A stretch of 5,606 nt of DNA from Tannerellaceae bacterium (GTDB lineage Bacteria > Bacteroidota > Bacteroidia > Bacteroidales > Tannerellaceae), in the NCBI GenBank assembly GCA_031267775.1, contig JAIRYL010000197.1, positions 1 to 5,606 of the forward strand, given 5' to 3'. Under the pieces are notes generated by a model. The model did not search any database. It saw nothing but the letters and a program-made list of their open reading frames with translations, and was not told the DNA's origin. The translations under genes and the position numbers were made by a program. Below are positions 1 to 5,606 of this stretch, in pieces. Numbering within the stretch: position 1 is the stretch's first letter; every line of letters begins with the position of its first letter.

Positions 1-1089
1 AATCAGGTAACGATTGTGGTGGAAAATCCGGCAGATTTCGACAGAAAAGGCGAACTGGTAGAGGTTGATGTTTCCGAGCTGGCTGTAAACTTCCATACAG
101 CGCTTTATATATTGAAGGATAAAAAGGGCGTCGAAGTCCCTTACCAGTTAACGTATGCAGACGGCGGCGCCGGCACGCTCGTTTTCCCGGTTGATATGCA
201 GGCGGGGGCTACGGCTGCGTATCGCCTGACAAAAGGCGTTCCCGCAGAGGTAAAGCCTAAAACGTATGCCCGGTATATCCCGGAACGAAAAGACGATTTG
301 GCCTGGGAGAACGATTTGGCGGCTTATCGCGTGTATGGCCCTGCCCTTGCCGGCGAAGATCCCGGTAATGGAACAGACTTGTGGCTGAAACGTACCGACG
401 AGCTGATTGTGGATAAATTCTATCACGATGAATTGAAAAATGGTTTGTCTTATCACGTCGACCACGGGCAAGGGCTGGACTGCTATAAAGTGGGGCGCAC
501 ATTAGGCGCGGGCGGGATAGCTCCTTATACGTCCCGGCTTTGGACAGGTAATCCGTATACGGCGCAAAAGGTTATGTTTACAGGCCCTCTTCGTTCCGTA
601 TTTATGCTAACGTATGATTCGGCGCGGGTGGAAAACAGGGTTTACAGGCAATCTGTAACCATTACCGTTGACGCGGGAAGTTTAATGAACAAAGCCGTTG
701 TAAGGTATGAGGGATATGAGGGGGATGCTACGCCTTTTAAACTGGCGGGCGGGATATTCCTGCACGACGGGGATGGCGCAGAATTTATCGACGCGGCATA
801 TCAGGCGATAGCCTATGCGGAAGAGGCTGTTTCGGACGCCGGGTTGCCTTCGGGACGGAATTACGTGGCCGTGTATATGCCCGGCGGAAAGGATGCGGCC
901 CGGACAGACGGGCATCTGATACTGACCGCCGATTATAAACCGGGCGAGACGTTTACGTATTACTTTGGAGGAGGCTGGAGCAAATGGAAATTTCCTTCGG
1001 ACAACGACTGGTTTAAAGCGGTAGAACGCTTTGGCCGAATGAAGAAAGAACCTTTACAAGTTACCGTAAACAAGGGGAGCGCCTCCTGA
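1..1089 (+). CDS. DUF4861 family protein (5' end outside window)
   Basis: The frame is open from base 1 to the TGA at 1087-1089, so 362 residues are visible and the true start lies upstream; the GTG at 16 is only an internal codon. The family call rests on the central block: YGPALAG followed by GTDLWLKR, then VDKFYHDE, then YHVDHGQGLDCYKVGR and a glycine-rich LGAGGIAPY. These are the conserved landmarks I associate with DUF4861. The family has no firmly assigned reaction that I can state. Its members often sit in Bacteroidota polysaccharide utilization loci, especially near enzymes for pectin-type or uronate-containing glycans, so a carbohydrate-related role is an inference. The signal peptide, if any, is not in view. 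The gene ends 6 bases before the stop of the convergent msrA gene. Its GC content is visibly higher than that of the GNAT gene further right. Confidence 0.8.
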   Translation, partial: NQVTIVVENPADFDRKGELVEVDVSELAVNFHTALYILKDKKGVEVPYQLTYADGGAGTLVFPVDMQAGATAAYRLTKGVPAEVKPKTYARYIPERKDDLAWENDLAAYRVYGPALAGEDPGNGTDLWLKRTDELIVDKFYHDELKNGLSYHVDHGQGLDCYKVGRTLGAGGIAPYTSRLWTGNPYTAQKVMFTGPLRSVFMLTYDSARVENRVYRQSVTITVDAGSLMNKAVVRYEGYEGDATPFKLAGGIFLHDGDGAEFIDAAYQAIAYAEEAVSDAGLPSGRNYVAVYMPGGKDAARTDGHLILTADYKPGETFTYYFGGGWSKWKFPSDNDWFKAVERFGRMKKEPLQVTVNKGSAS

Positions 1090-1095
1090 CGCGGG

Positions 1096-1593
1096 TTAAA
1101 AGAGCGGCCTGTAAATATGACAGTACGGTAGCGTCCCCTTGTGTTCGTAATACTGCTGGTGACAGTCTTCGGCTTTCCAGAAAACAGACGCCAGGCGCAG
1201 TTGGGTCGCTACCGTATAGCCCATTTCTTCCAGGCGGCGCATATAACGTTCCGCTATCGCTTTTTCTTCTGTATGGGCGTAGAACAGGCAGGATAAATAT
1301 TGCGAACCTATGTCTATTCCCTGACCGTCGGTCTGCGTAAAATCATGCGTTTCAAAGAAGAGCTTTACCAGATTTTCATAACTTGTTTGATTAGCGTCAT
1401 ACGTTATTTCAACACATTCCAGATGGCCGGTCGTTCCCGTCCTGACTTGCTGATAAGTCGGATTATCAAGTTTTCCACCCATAAAGCCAACGGTTGTAGC
1501 TATAACGCCCGGCGCTTTCATAAACCAATATTCCGTTCCCCAGAAGCATCCGGAGGCAAAACAGGATTTGCGTATATTTTCCTTTGTATCCAT
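1096..1593 (-). CDS. msrA: Peptide-methionine (S)-S-oxide reductase MsrA
   Basis: This 165-residue protein reduces the S-epimer of methionine sulfoxide, free or in proteins, back to methionine and is recycled by thioredoxin. The catalytic motif GCFWGTE is at residues 15-21, with nucleophile Cys16 followed by Phe17 and Trp18. The other substrate-pocket residues known from E. coli MsrA are all present: Tyr47 in NPTY, Glu59 in GHLE, and Asp94 and Tyr99 in GIDIGSQY. The C-terminus is short, with one likely resolving cysteine (Cys158 in LPYC) where E. coli has two. An extra cysteine, Cys144, sits in EDCHQQYY at a position that is usually Tyr or Asp. There is no signal peptide, so the enzyme should be cytosolic. 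The ATG at 1593 is preceded by an A/T-rich stretch without Shine-Dalgarno, as is usual in this phylum. It is transcribed divergently from the GNAT gene; I see no convincing promoter in the 113-base gap. Confidence 0.95.
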   Translation of the reverse strand: MDTKENIRKSCFASGCFWGTEYWFMKAPGVIATTVGFMGGKLDNPTYQQVRTGTTGHLECVEITYDANQTSYENLVKLFFETHDFTQTDGQGIDIGSQYLSCLFYAHTEEKAIAERYMRRLEEMGYTVATQLRLASVFWKAEDCHQQYYEHKGTLPYCHIYRPLF

Positions 1594-1706
1594 ATTTTTA
1601 GTTTAAAATCCGACGGTAAAGTTAATCGAATATCGTACTTTTATCAAAAAATATCACTCCTGATTTTGCTTTGATGAAGATAATGACAAGCTATTATTAA
1701 AACTCA

Positions 1707-2783
1707 ATGAATACGACAAATTTTGAACTTCGCAAATGGCAATTGTCCGACGCCGTTTCGCTTGCCGAAAATGCAAACAATATTCATATCTGGAATAATG
1801 TGCGCGATTATTTTCCAAATCCCTATTCGGAAAAAGAAGGACGGCAGTTTATTGAAATGGCGCTGGCCAAACCCGCGCCTGCCACCGACATGGCAATCGT
1901 AATTGACGGAAAAGCCGTTGGCGGAATTGGCATTACGCCCCAAACCGATGTGGAACGAATCAGTGCGGAAATCGGTTATTGGTTAGGCGAAAATTATTGG
2001 AACAGAGGCGTTATGACCGCCGCTGTGAAAGAAATGACGGAATATGCTTTTTTGAATTTTCGGGAATTGCGTAAAATATACGCGCCCGTCTTTGATTTCA
2101 ACGACGCCTCGCAACGCGTGTTGCAAAAAGCCGGCTTCAAACGCGAAGGCGTCTTCAAACAAGCGGCCATAAAAAATGGGAAAACAGTTGATTTGCACTA
2201 TTATAGTATGTTGAAAAGTCAGTGGCGCCAGAAAGTAATGCACCGGTTTTTTACACAAGATGACTTTCCGCTTTTAGAAGATTTACTTTACGAAGCCATT
2301 TTTCAGCCTGAGGGAGCAGAGCCGTTACCGCGCGACGTCATCAAAAAACCATATATGGATATTTATATTCGTGATTTTGGAAAAAGACAAGGCGATTTTT
2401 GTGTGTTTTCCGAATTGAACGGAAAAACCGTTGGCGGCGCATGGCTCCGCAGGATAGACGGCAAAATAAAAGGTTATGGTTATGTAGACTCCCAAACGCC
2501 CGAATTAGTTATTGCGGTTTTCAAAAAATATCGTAGTTTGGGAATTGGAACCGGATTGATGTATAATATAATTGAGTTAGCTTTAATAAACGGAACAGGA
2601 GGCTATAAGCAAATTTCGCTGAGTGTAGATAAGACTAACTATGCCGTCAAAATGTATAAAAATTTTGGATTTGAGATTGCAAAAGAAAATGAACGCGATT
2701 ATATTATGGTATTGAAACAAAGTCGGATGTTACAAAAACTGGAGATGAAAGATGAATATTCCGGAAAATCATCCAACATTTGA
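1707..2783 (+). CDS. Tandem GNAT acetyltransferase (RimJ/RimL-like domain fused to a second GNAT domain)
   Basis: The 358-residue protein has two complete GNAT N-acetyltransferase folds, which move an acetyl group from acetyl-CoA to an amine. Residues 1-173 resemble RimJ/RimL-type enzymes: an opening FELRKWQLSDA, the AEIGYWLGENYWNRGVMTAA acetyl-CoA region (87-106), and NDASQRVLQKAGFKREG (132-148). This domain ends with YYSMLKSQW, a usual family C-terminus. Residues 178-338 form a second, different GNAT domain: it opens with MHRFFTQDDFPLLEDLL, has the acetyl-CoA loop KKYRSLGIGTG (273-283), and has NYAVKMYKNFGFE (311-323) near its end. Only four residues join the two, and Met178 looks like a former start codon. 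The last 20 residues match neither domain and may be read-through into decayed DNA. Most GNAT enzymes are single-domain and 150-190 residues long. Substrates are unknown. The gene is more AT-rich than the DUF4861 gene, which could reflect acquisition. Confidence 0.85.
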   Translation: MNTTNFELRKWQLSDAVSLAENANNIHIWNNVRDYFPNPYSEKEGRQFIEMALAKPAPATDMAIVIDGKAVGGIGITPQTDVERISAEIGYWLGENYWNRGVMTAAVKEMTEYAFLNFRELRKIYAPVFDFNDASQRVLQKAGFKREGVFKQAAIKNGKTVDLHYYSMLKSQWRQKVMHRFFTQDDFPLLEDLLYEAIFQPEGAEPLPRDVIKKPYMDIYIRDFGKRQGDFCVFSELNGKTVGGAWLRRIDGKIKGYGYVDSQTPELVIAVFKKYRSLGIGTGLMYNIIELALINGTGGYKQISLSVDKTNYAVKMYKNFGFEIAKENERDYIMVLKQSRMLQKLEMKDEYSGKSSNI

Positions 2784-2812
2784 GTATGATTATGAAAGGC
2801 GGGACGATTAAA

Positions 2813-2914
2813 TCCGAAGGTTTCAACCGGCTCAAAGACGCTGATACCGGCGTTATTAACCAGAAAATCTATTTTTCCGTGTTTGGATTCTAAAAGTAGT
2901 TGTTTTGTTATCTT
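2813..2914 (-). pseudogene. Remnant of a short-chain dehydrogenase/reductase (SDR)
   Basis: The minus strand encodes about 33 residues that read like the middle of a classical SDR: a helix-like KQLLLESK, then HGKIDFLVNNAGI, then SVFEPVETF. The NNAG motif, at 2846-2857, is the conserved SDR signature that stabilises the central beta-sheet next to the NAD(P)-binding site. Everything else is missing. There is no glycine-rich TGxxxGxG nucleotide-binding motif upstream and no YxxxK catalytic pair downstream. A full SDR has about 250 residues, so this is an internal fragment cut at both ends. The minus-strand frame stays open for 81 codons, but outside this segment I do not recognise SDR sequence. 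It lies between the stop of the GNAT gene and the start of the sigma factor gene, on the opposite strand to both. Confidence 0.65.
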
Positions 2915-2933
2915 GATATAAACTTTTATTTTA

Positions 2934-3470
2934 ATGACTTTCAAAGAGTTCTATATTCACTGGTATTCCCGTATGAAGCATTTTTCCTGCGAATATACGG
3001 TATCGGAAGATGATGCGGAAGATATTATACAAGATATTTTTTTGGAACTGTATGAAAAATTTGATTTATTGGAAAACCGCGTAAATATGGTTGCTTACGT
3101 ATTTACGGCTATAAAAAATCGTTGCATAGATCATTTACGGCACAAAATAGTAAAGCAGGAAACGGCCAGGCGTATGCAGGAAGAACATTTTCTTACGTTG
3201 CGCATGAAGTTTGATTCGCTGGAAATTCTGGAAGAAAGTTTGTTTGATGAAGAAGATATGGAAGGGGTGATTGCAAAGGCCTTGAATACGCTGCCGGAAC
3301 GCTGCCGGAACATCTTTATAAAACACAAAATAGAGGGAAAAAAACAAAAAGAAATTGCACGGGAATTAAACATCTCTCCTAAAACCGTAGAAAACCAGTT
3401 GACAATCGCTTACAGGAAATTACACGAGGAACTGAAACGGTTTTCTTTATTATTCTTACTTCTGCTTTAA
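2934..3470 (+). CDS. ECF-type RNA polymerase sigma-70 factor
   Basis: This 178-residue cytosolic protein directs RNA polymerase to the promoters of a target operon, here most likely the susC operon downstream. Sigma region 2 spans about residues 8-75, with SEDDAEDIIQDIFLELYEKF (24-43) and the promoter-melting/-10 recognition helix VAYVFTAIKNRCIDHLRHK (53-71). Region 4 spans about 116-168. It holds LPERCRNIF and the helix-turn-helix KQKEIARELNISPKTVENQL (137-156) that reads the -35-like element. Sigma regions 1 and 3 are absent, as in ECF factors. The hydrophobic tail FSLLFLLLL is common in the Bacteroidales family that partners FecR-type anti-sigma factors. The ATG at 2934 is the first start after an in-frame TAA at 2919-2921. 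The anti-sigma gene follows on the same strand, but 230 bases away, further than is usual for such pairs. Confidence 0.95.
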   Translation: MTFKEFYIHWYSRMKHFSCEYTVSEDDAEDIIQDIFLELYEKFDLLENRVNMVAYVFTAIKNRCIDHLRHKIVKQETARRMQEEHFLTLRMKFDSLEILEESLFDEEDMEGVIAKALNTLPERCRNIFIKHKIEGKKQKEIARELNISPKTVENQLTIAYRKLHEELKRFSLLFLLLL

Positions 3471-3700
3471 CCTGCAGGGCGCGTCTCCCGCATACGTCTC
3501 CCGACGCCTGGGATAGTAATACCAGGTATCGTTTGCTACTTTTCGTTTTCAATTTCTTGGACTTTCCTCTCGCGCAGCGAGCGAGGACTTGCAGCGGAAA
3601 GCCCGGCCCCCAACCTCGGGGGGCGCTCCCAAAGGATGGGTTTTTTTTCTTTTCTTTTGGGGGATTTCCCGGCGGCGTACGTTTACTTATAAACAACAGA
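3471..3700 (+). other. GC-rich structured spacer between sigma and anti-sigma genes
   Basis: This gene-free stretch differs sharply in composition from both flanking genes. It starts at CCTGCAGG right after the sigma stop. It holds several potential hairpins: 3566-3573 with 3577-3586 (CCTCTCGC against GCGA-GC-GAGG, 2-base bulge, loop GCA), enclosed more loosely by CTTTCC (3562-3567) and GGAAAG (3596-3601); GCCCCC (3606-3611) with GGGGGC (3619-3624); and CCCAAA (3628-3633) with TTTGGG (3656-3661). It also has a run of eight T at 3641-3648 in a pyrimidine-rich tract. The FecR frame happens to be open through much of it, but the translation is proline-, glycine- and phenylalanine-rich low complexity and not family-like. 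It looks like an inserted, possibly multi-copy intergenic element or a structured RNA segment; which of these cannot be told from one copy. Confidence 0.5.
3482..3503 (+). repeat. Short direct repeat CGTCTCCCG x2
   Basis: Two exact 9-base copies of CGTCTCCCG occupy 3482-3490 and 3495-3503, separated by CATA (13-base period). They open the GC-rich spacer just after the sigma factor stop. The outer GCGTC (3481-3485) can also pair with GACGC (3503-3507). The function is unknown; it could be an element boundary or a protein-binding site. Confidence 0.5.
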
Positions 3701-4684
3701 ATGGACAAAGGGCGTATGGATGAGCGGATCATAAAATATTTCAATAGAGAACTGTCTGAAGAAGAAAGGATTTTGCTGCTTAAAGAGCTGGAGAAGGATG
3801 CTGTTTTGAAAAATAAAATGCTTAACTGTCAGAATATAAGGGCGGCGTCTGTTCTTTCGTCTGAAAACATTGATCTTCAAGCTGGATATGAAGGATATAA
3901 GCATTTTTGCAGGAGGAGGTTGAAGGGAGCGATTTTCTACAGGGTGAAGATGACGGCGGGCTATGCGGCTGTGGTTGCTTTTATGATTGTTGTAACATGG
4001 AAAATAGCCCGGTCTGATCAGAAAATTATCGAGCAGACGATTAGCCGGCAGGAATTATTTGTTCCATCGGGTCAACGGGCCAGGATAACCCTGGCGGATG
4101 GATCGACCGTCTGGTTGAATGCCGGTTCCACCTTGCTGTATCCTTCGTCGTTTGAAAAAGAACGGAAGGTGGAATTAATGGGAGAAGCTTATTTTGACGT
4201 GGTTAAAAATCCGGATAAGGCATTTATTGTATCTACAAAATGGATAGATATCGAGGCTTTGGGCACTCAGTTTAATGTAAAAAGTTATCCGAAGAGCGAA
4301 TCTGCAAGTACGGCCCTGGTTGACGGTTCAATAAAGGTATATAAGCCGGACGCGGCTTCGGAGGGGATTGTATTGAGCCCCAATCAGCAATTGTTTTATG
4401 AAAACGGCCGGTTCAGGCTGCTGGCTTCCATGGATAAGGATGAGCTTTTATGGAAAGACGGCGTGTATAGCTTTAAAAAAGAACGCCTGGATGTGATTGT
4501 AAAAAAACTGGAATTATACTACGATGTAGAGATTGTAGTAAAAGCTCCCGGAATATTAAAATATGAATACACCGGTAAATTCCGCCAGCGCGACGGCGTA
4601 ATGGAAATACTGCGCATCATCCAGCAAATCCATAACTTCAGGATAGATATGGATAAGGATTTGAACCGGATAACAATCAGTTAG
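3701..4684 (+). CDS. FecR family anti-sigma factor with C-terminal DUF4974-like domain
   Basis: The 327-residue inner-membrane protein holds the partner ECF sigma factor inactive and passes on a signal from the outer-membrane receptor. Residues 1 to about 80 are the cytosolic sigma-binding part (MDERIIKYFNRELSEEER at 7-24). One membrane segment lies at about 84-103 (GYAAVVAFMIVVTW). The periplasmic FecR domain covers about 118-214, with VPSGQRARITLADGSTVWLN, YPSSF, VELMGEAYFDV and IEALGTQFNVKSY. The C-terminal DUF4974-like domain covers about 251-325 (WKDGVYSFKKERLDVIVKKL onward, ending in RITIS). I chose the ATG at 3701 because family similarity begins there and A-rich DNA precedes it. The ATG at 3716 (MDERII) is an equally possible start. 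The frame stays open back to 3533, but that part comes from the GC-rich spacer. The susC-type receptor gene follows 161 bases later. Confidence 0.93.
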   Translation: MDKGRMDERIIKYFNRELSEEERILLLKELEKDAVLKNKMLNCQNIRAASVLSSENIDLQAGYEGYKHFCRRRLKGAIFYRVKMTAGYAAVVAFMIVVTWKIARSDQKIIEQTISRQELFVPSGQRARITLADGSTVWLNAGSTLLYPSSFEKERKVELMGEAYFDVVKNPDKAFIVSTKWIDIEALGTQFNVKSYPKSESASTALVDGSIKVYKPDAASEGIVLSPNQQLFYENGRFRLLASMDKDELLWKDGVYSFKKERLDVIVKKLELYYDVEIVVKAPGILKYEYTGKFRQRDGVMEILRIIQQIHNFRIDMDKDLNRITIS

Positions 4685-4754
4685 ACAGATTGCAAATGAA
4701 TGAATATATAACCTTTTAAAAGATACGCCTATGAAATGATACCATGAATAACGT

Positions 4755-4786
4755 AAAAAAAACGGCAGATGCTGTAACATCCGCCG
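4755..4786 (-). terminator. Intrinsic terminator, minus strand
   Basis: Read on the minus strand, CGGCGGATG (4786-4778) pairs with CATCTGCCG (4771-4763) around the 6-base loop TTACAG and is followed at once by eight T (4762-4755). All nine pairs form in minus-strand RNA, one of them a G-U wobble (4782/4767). In plus-strand RNA that pair would be an A-C mismatch, and no U-tract follows the stem. The orientation is therefore clear. No protein-coding gene ends here on the minus strand. Confidence 0.8.
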
Positions 4787-4832
4787 AATTATCAAGCAAA
4801 CAATTTCGCGATAAAAATTTAGTATTTACTTA
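4755..4832 (-). ncRNA. Predicted antisense small RNA to the susC leader (DonS-like)
   Basis: This is inferred from a matching minus-strand promoter element and intrinsic terminator. The TATCTTTG element (4846-4839) predicts a start near 4832, and the terminator's U-tract ends at 4755, giving an RNA of about 78 nucleotides. The first ~46 bases are AT-rich, with a possible weak stem (AATTT/AAATT) around TCGCGA; the rest is the terminator hairpin. The RNA would be fully complementary to the leader of the susC mRNA just upstream of its start codon. In Bacteroides, DonS and related cis-antisense RNAs lie at this place in PULs controlled by an ECF sigma/anti-sigma pair and repress them. The gene order here matches. 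Transcription itself cannot be shown from the sequence, and the exact 5' end is an estimate. Confidence 0.6.
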
Positions 4833-4838
4833 ATTCGA

Positions 4839-4846
4839 CAAAGATA
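4839..4846 (-). promoter_or_regulatory. Bacteroidota -7 promoter element TATCTTTG, minus strand
   Basis: The minus strand reads TATCTTTG here, an exact match to the TAnnTTTG -7 consensus of the Bacteroidota housekeeping sigma factor. It points toward the minus-strand terminator at 4786-4755. No good TTG/TTTG -33 element lies at the expected distance (around 4866-4869), so the promoter would rely on the -7 element. It overlaps the first base of the susC ATG. Confidence 0.5.
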
Positions 4847-5606
4847 TGAAAATAGATCCTTTGTTAATACAGTCTATATGTATTTGTGTAAAAAAAATCA
4901 AAAATACATTCCGTATTATGAAAATCTCCATTTTTTTATTGTTTACATGCGCCGTTCAGTTGATAGCCATGAACAGCGAAGCTCAAAATGCAATAATAAC
5001 GGTTGCTTCGAGCGATATAACAATTGGAGAGTTAATAGAAGAGATAGAGCAGCAAACCGATTATCTGGTTGTGTATAGCAACAGTGAAATAAATTTGGCA
5101 GAAGTATTACATGTACAGCATGTATCAACCAACGTGTCCGATCTTTTAAAAGACGCTTTTGCAGATAATAATTTGAATTATAAATTTGAAAACGACTACA
5201 TTATTTTATCTAAAAGAACGATTCATCCGGCAATAGAACAAACAGAGCGAAGAATTACCGGTAAAATAACCGACAGTTCGGGGGAACCGGTTATTGGGGC
5301 CAACGTGGTGGCGAAAGGGACAACAAACGGAACTGTGACAGATATGGACGGGCTGTTTACGCTGCTTAACGTTGCCGAGAGAGCGACGCTTCAAGTATCC
5401 TATATCGGATACCTTGCGCAGGAAATTATATTATCCCGCCAAACTCATCTGAATATCATCCTTCTGGAAGACGCCCGAACGCTGGAGGAAGTTGTGGTAA
5501 TTGGCTACGGGACGCTGAGAAAAAAGGATTTGACAGGTTCGGTAGGCCAGGTATCGTCTGGCGTTCTTGAAACGTTGGCTACCAATCGCATCGAACAAGC
5601 GTTAAC
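4846..5606 (+). CDS. SusC/RagA-type TonB-dependent outer-membrane receptor with STN domain (3' end outside window)
   Basis: The first 253 codons are present and the frame is open to the window end; full members have about 1,000-1,200 residues. It should form the outer-membrane barrel that imports glycan fragments or other large ligands with a SusD-type lipoprotein and TonB energy. After a basic extension, a signal peptide runs from about Met25 to the cleavage site near SEAQ (44-47). An STN signalling domain covers about 49-124 (ITIGELIEEIEQQTDYLVVYS). A carboxypeptidase-regulatory-like beta domain covers about 136-209 (RITGKITDSSGEPVIGANVV, DGLFTL, VSYIGY). The TonB box EEVVVIGYG (214-222) and the start of the plug (KDLTGSVGQV) follow. 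The STN domain marks it as a signal-transducing receptor that works through the FecR protein and ECF sigma factor upstream. The ATG at 4846 is first after the in-frame TAA at 4831; ATG 4918 (Met25) is an alternative start directly at the signal peptide. Confidence 0.93.
   Translation, partial: MKIDPLLIQSICICVKKIKNTFRIMKISIFLLFTCAVQLIAMNSEAQNAIITVASSDITIGELIEEIEQQTDYLVVYSNSEINLAEVLHVQHVSTNVSDLLKDAFADNNLNYKFENDYIILSKRTIHPAIEQTERRITGKITDSSGEPVIGANVVAKGTTNGTVTDMDGLFTLLNVAERATLQVSYIGYLAQEIILSRQTHLNIILLEDARTLEEVVVIGYGTLRKKDLTGSVGQVSSGVLETLATNRIEQAL

Noticed and set aside
1300..1674. 124-residue plus-strand open frame
   Set aside because: It lies antisense to msrA, whose motifs are unambiguous, and shows no domain of its own.
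1594..1706. Promoters for the divergent msrA and GNAT genes
   Set aside because: Only near-matches to TAnnTTTG were seen (such as TATTTTTTG on the minus strand), without a -33 partner, so no site is called.
3628..3648. Terminator for the sigma gene (CCC/GGG stem before eight T)
   Set aside because: The stem directly before the T-tract is only three base pairs, too weak to call as an intrinsic terminator.
3533..3700. In-frame upstream extension of the FecR protein by 56 residues
   Set aside because: It translates GC-rich spacer and poly-T DNA into low-complexity sequence with no family resemblance. FecR similarity starts at the Met codons at 3701/3716.
3379..3744. 121-residue minus-strand open frame across the sigma end and spacer
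   Set aside because: It overlaps the sigma gene and the spacer and its lysine/proline-rich sequence mirrors the T- and G-runs; there is no recognisable domain.
4713..4722. Perfect 10-base palindrome CTTTTAAAAG upstream of susC
   Set aside because: It is a simple A/T-dominated palindrome in AT-rich leader DNA and could easily arise by chance; no second copy or spacing supports an operator.
4878..5078. 66-residue plus-strand open frame
   Set aside because: It is an out-of-frame reading of the susC signal peptide and STN domain region.

Overview
The window reads as Bacteroidota, most likely Bacteroidales. The evidence is an ECF sigma factor, then a FecR-type anti-sigma factor with a C-terminal DUF4974-like domain, then a SusC/RagA-type TonB-dependent receptor carrying an N-terminal STN domain. 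A DUF4861 gene, A/T-rich translation starts in place of strong Shine-Dalgarno sites, and a TAnnTTTG-type promoter element fit the same phylum. Genus cannot be fixed from the sequence alone.

Left part (1-1593): the 3' part of a DUF4861 gene, a family often found in polysaccharide utilization loci (PULs), meets a convergent msrA (methionine sulfoxide reductase) gene with only 6 bases between the stops. Middle (1594-2933): a divergent gene fuses two different GNAT acetyltransferase domains in one frame. Behind it lies a short decayed stretch containing a minus-strand remnant of a short-chain dehydrogenase.

Right part (2934-5606): the regulatory head of a PUL, all on the plus strand: ECF sigma factor, a 230-base GC-rich structured spacer, FecR anti-sigma factor, a 161-base leader region, and the first 253 codons of a SusC-type receptor that runs off the window. 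In this kind of system the receptor's periplasmic STN domain contacts the anti-sigma factor when a glycan or other ligand is bound. That releases the sigma factor, which then transcribes the susC/susD operon.

The most interesting signal is in the leader between fecR and susC. On the minus strand there is an exact TAnnTTTG promoter element, and about 78 bases downstream of its predicted start a near-ideal intrinsic terminator. Together they predict a small antisense RNA against the susC leader, like the DonS class of PUL-repressing RNAs known from Bacteroides. A second point of interest is the GC-rich, hairpin-rich insert that separates the sigma and anti-sigma genes.
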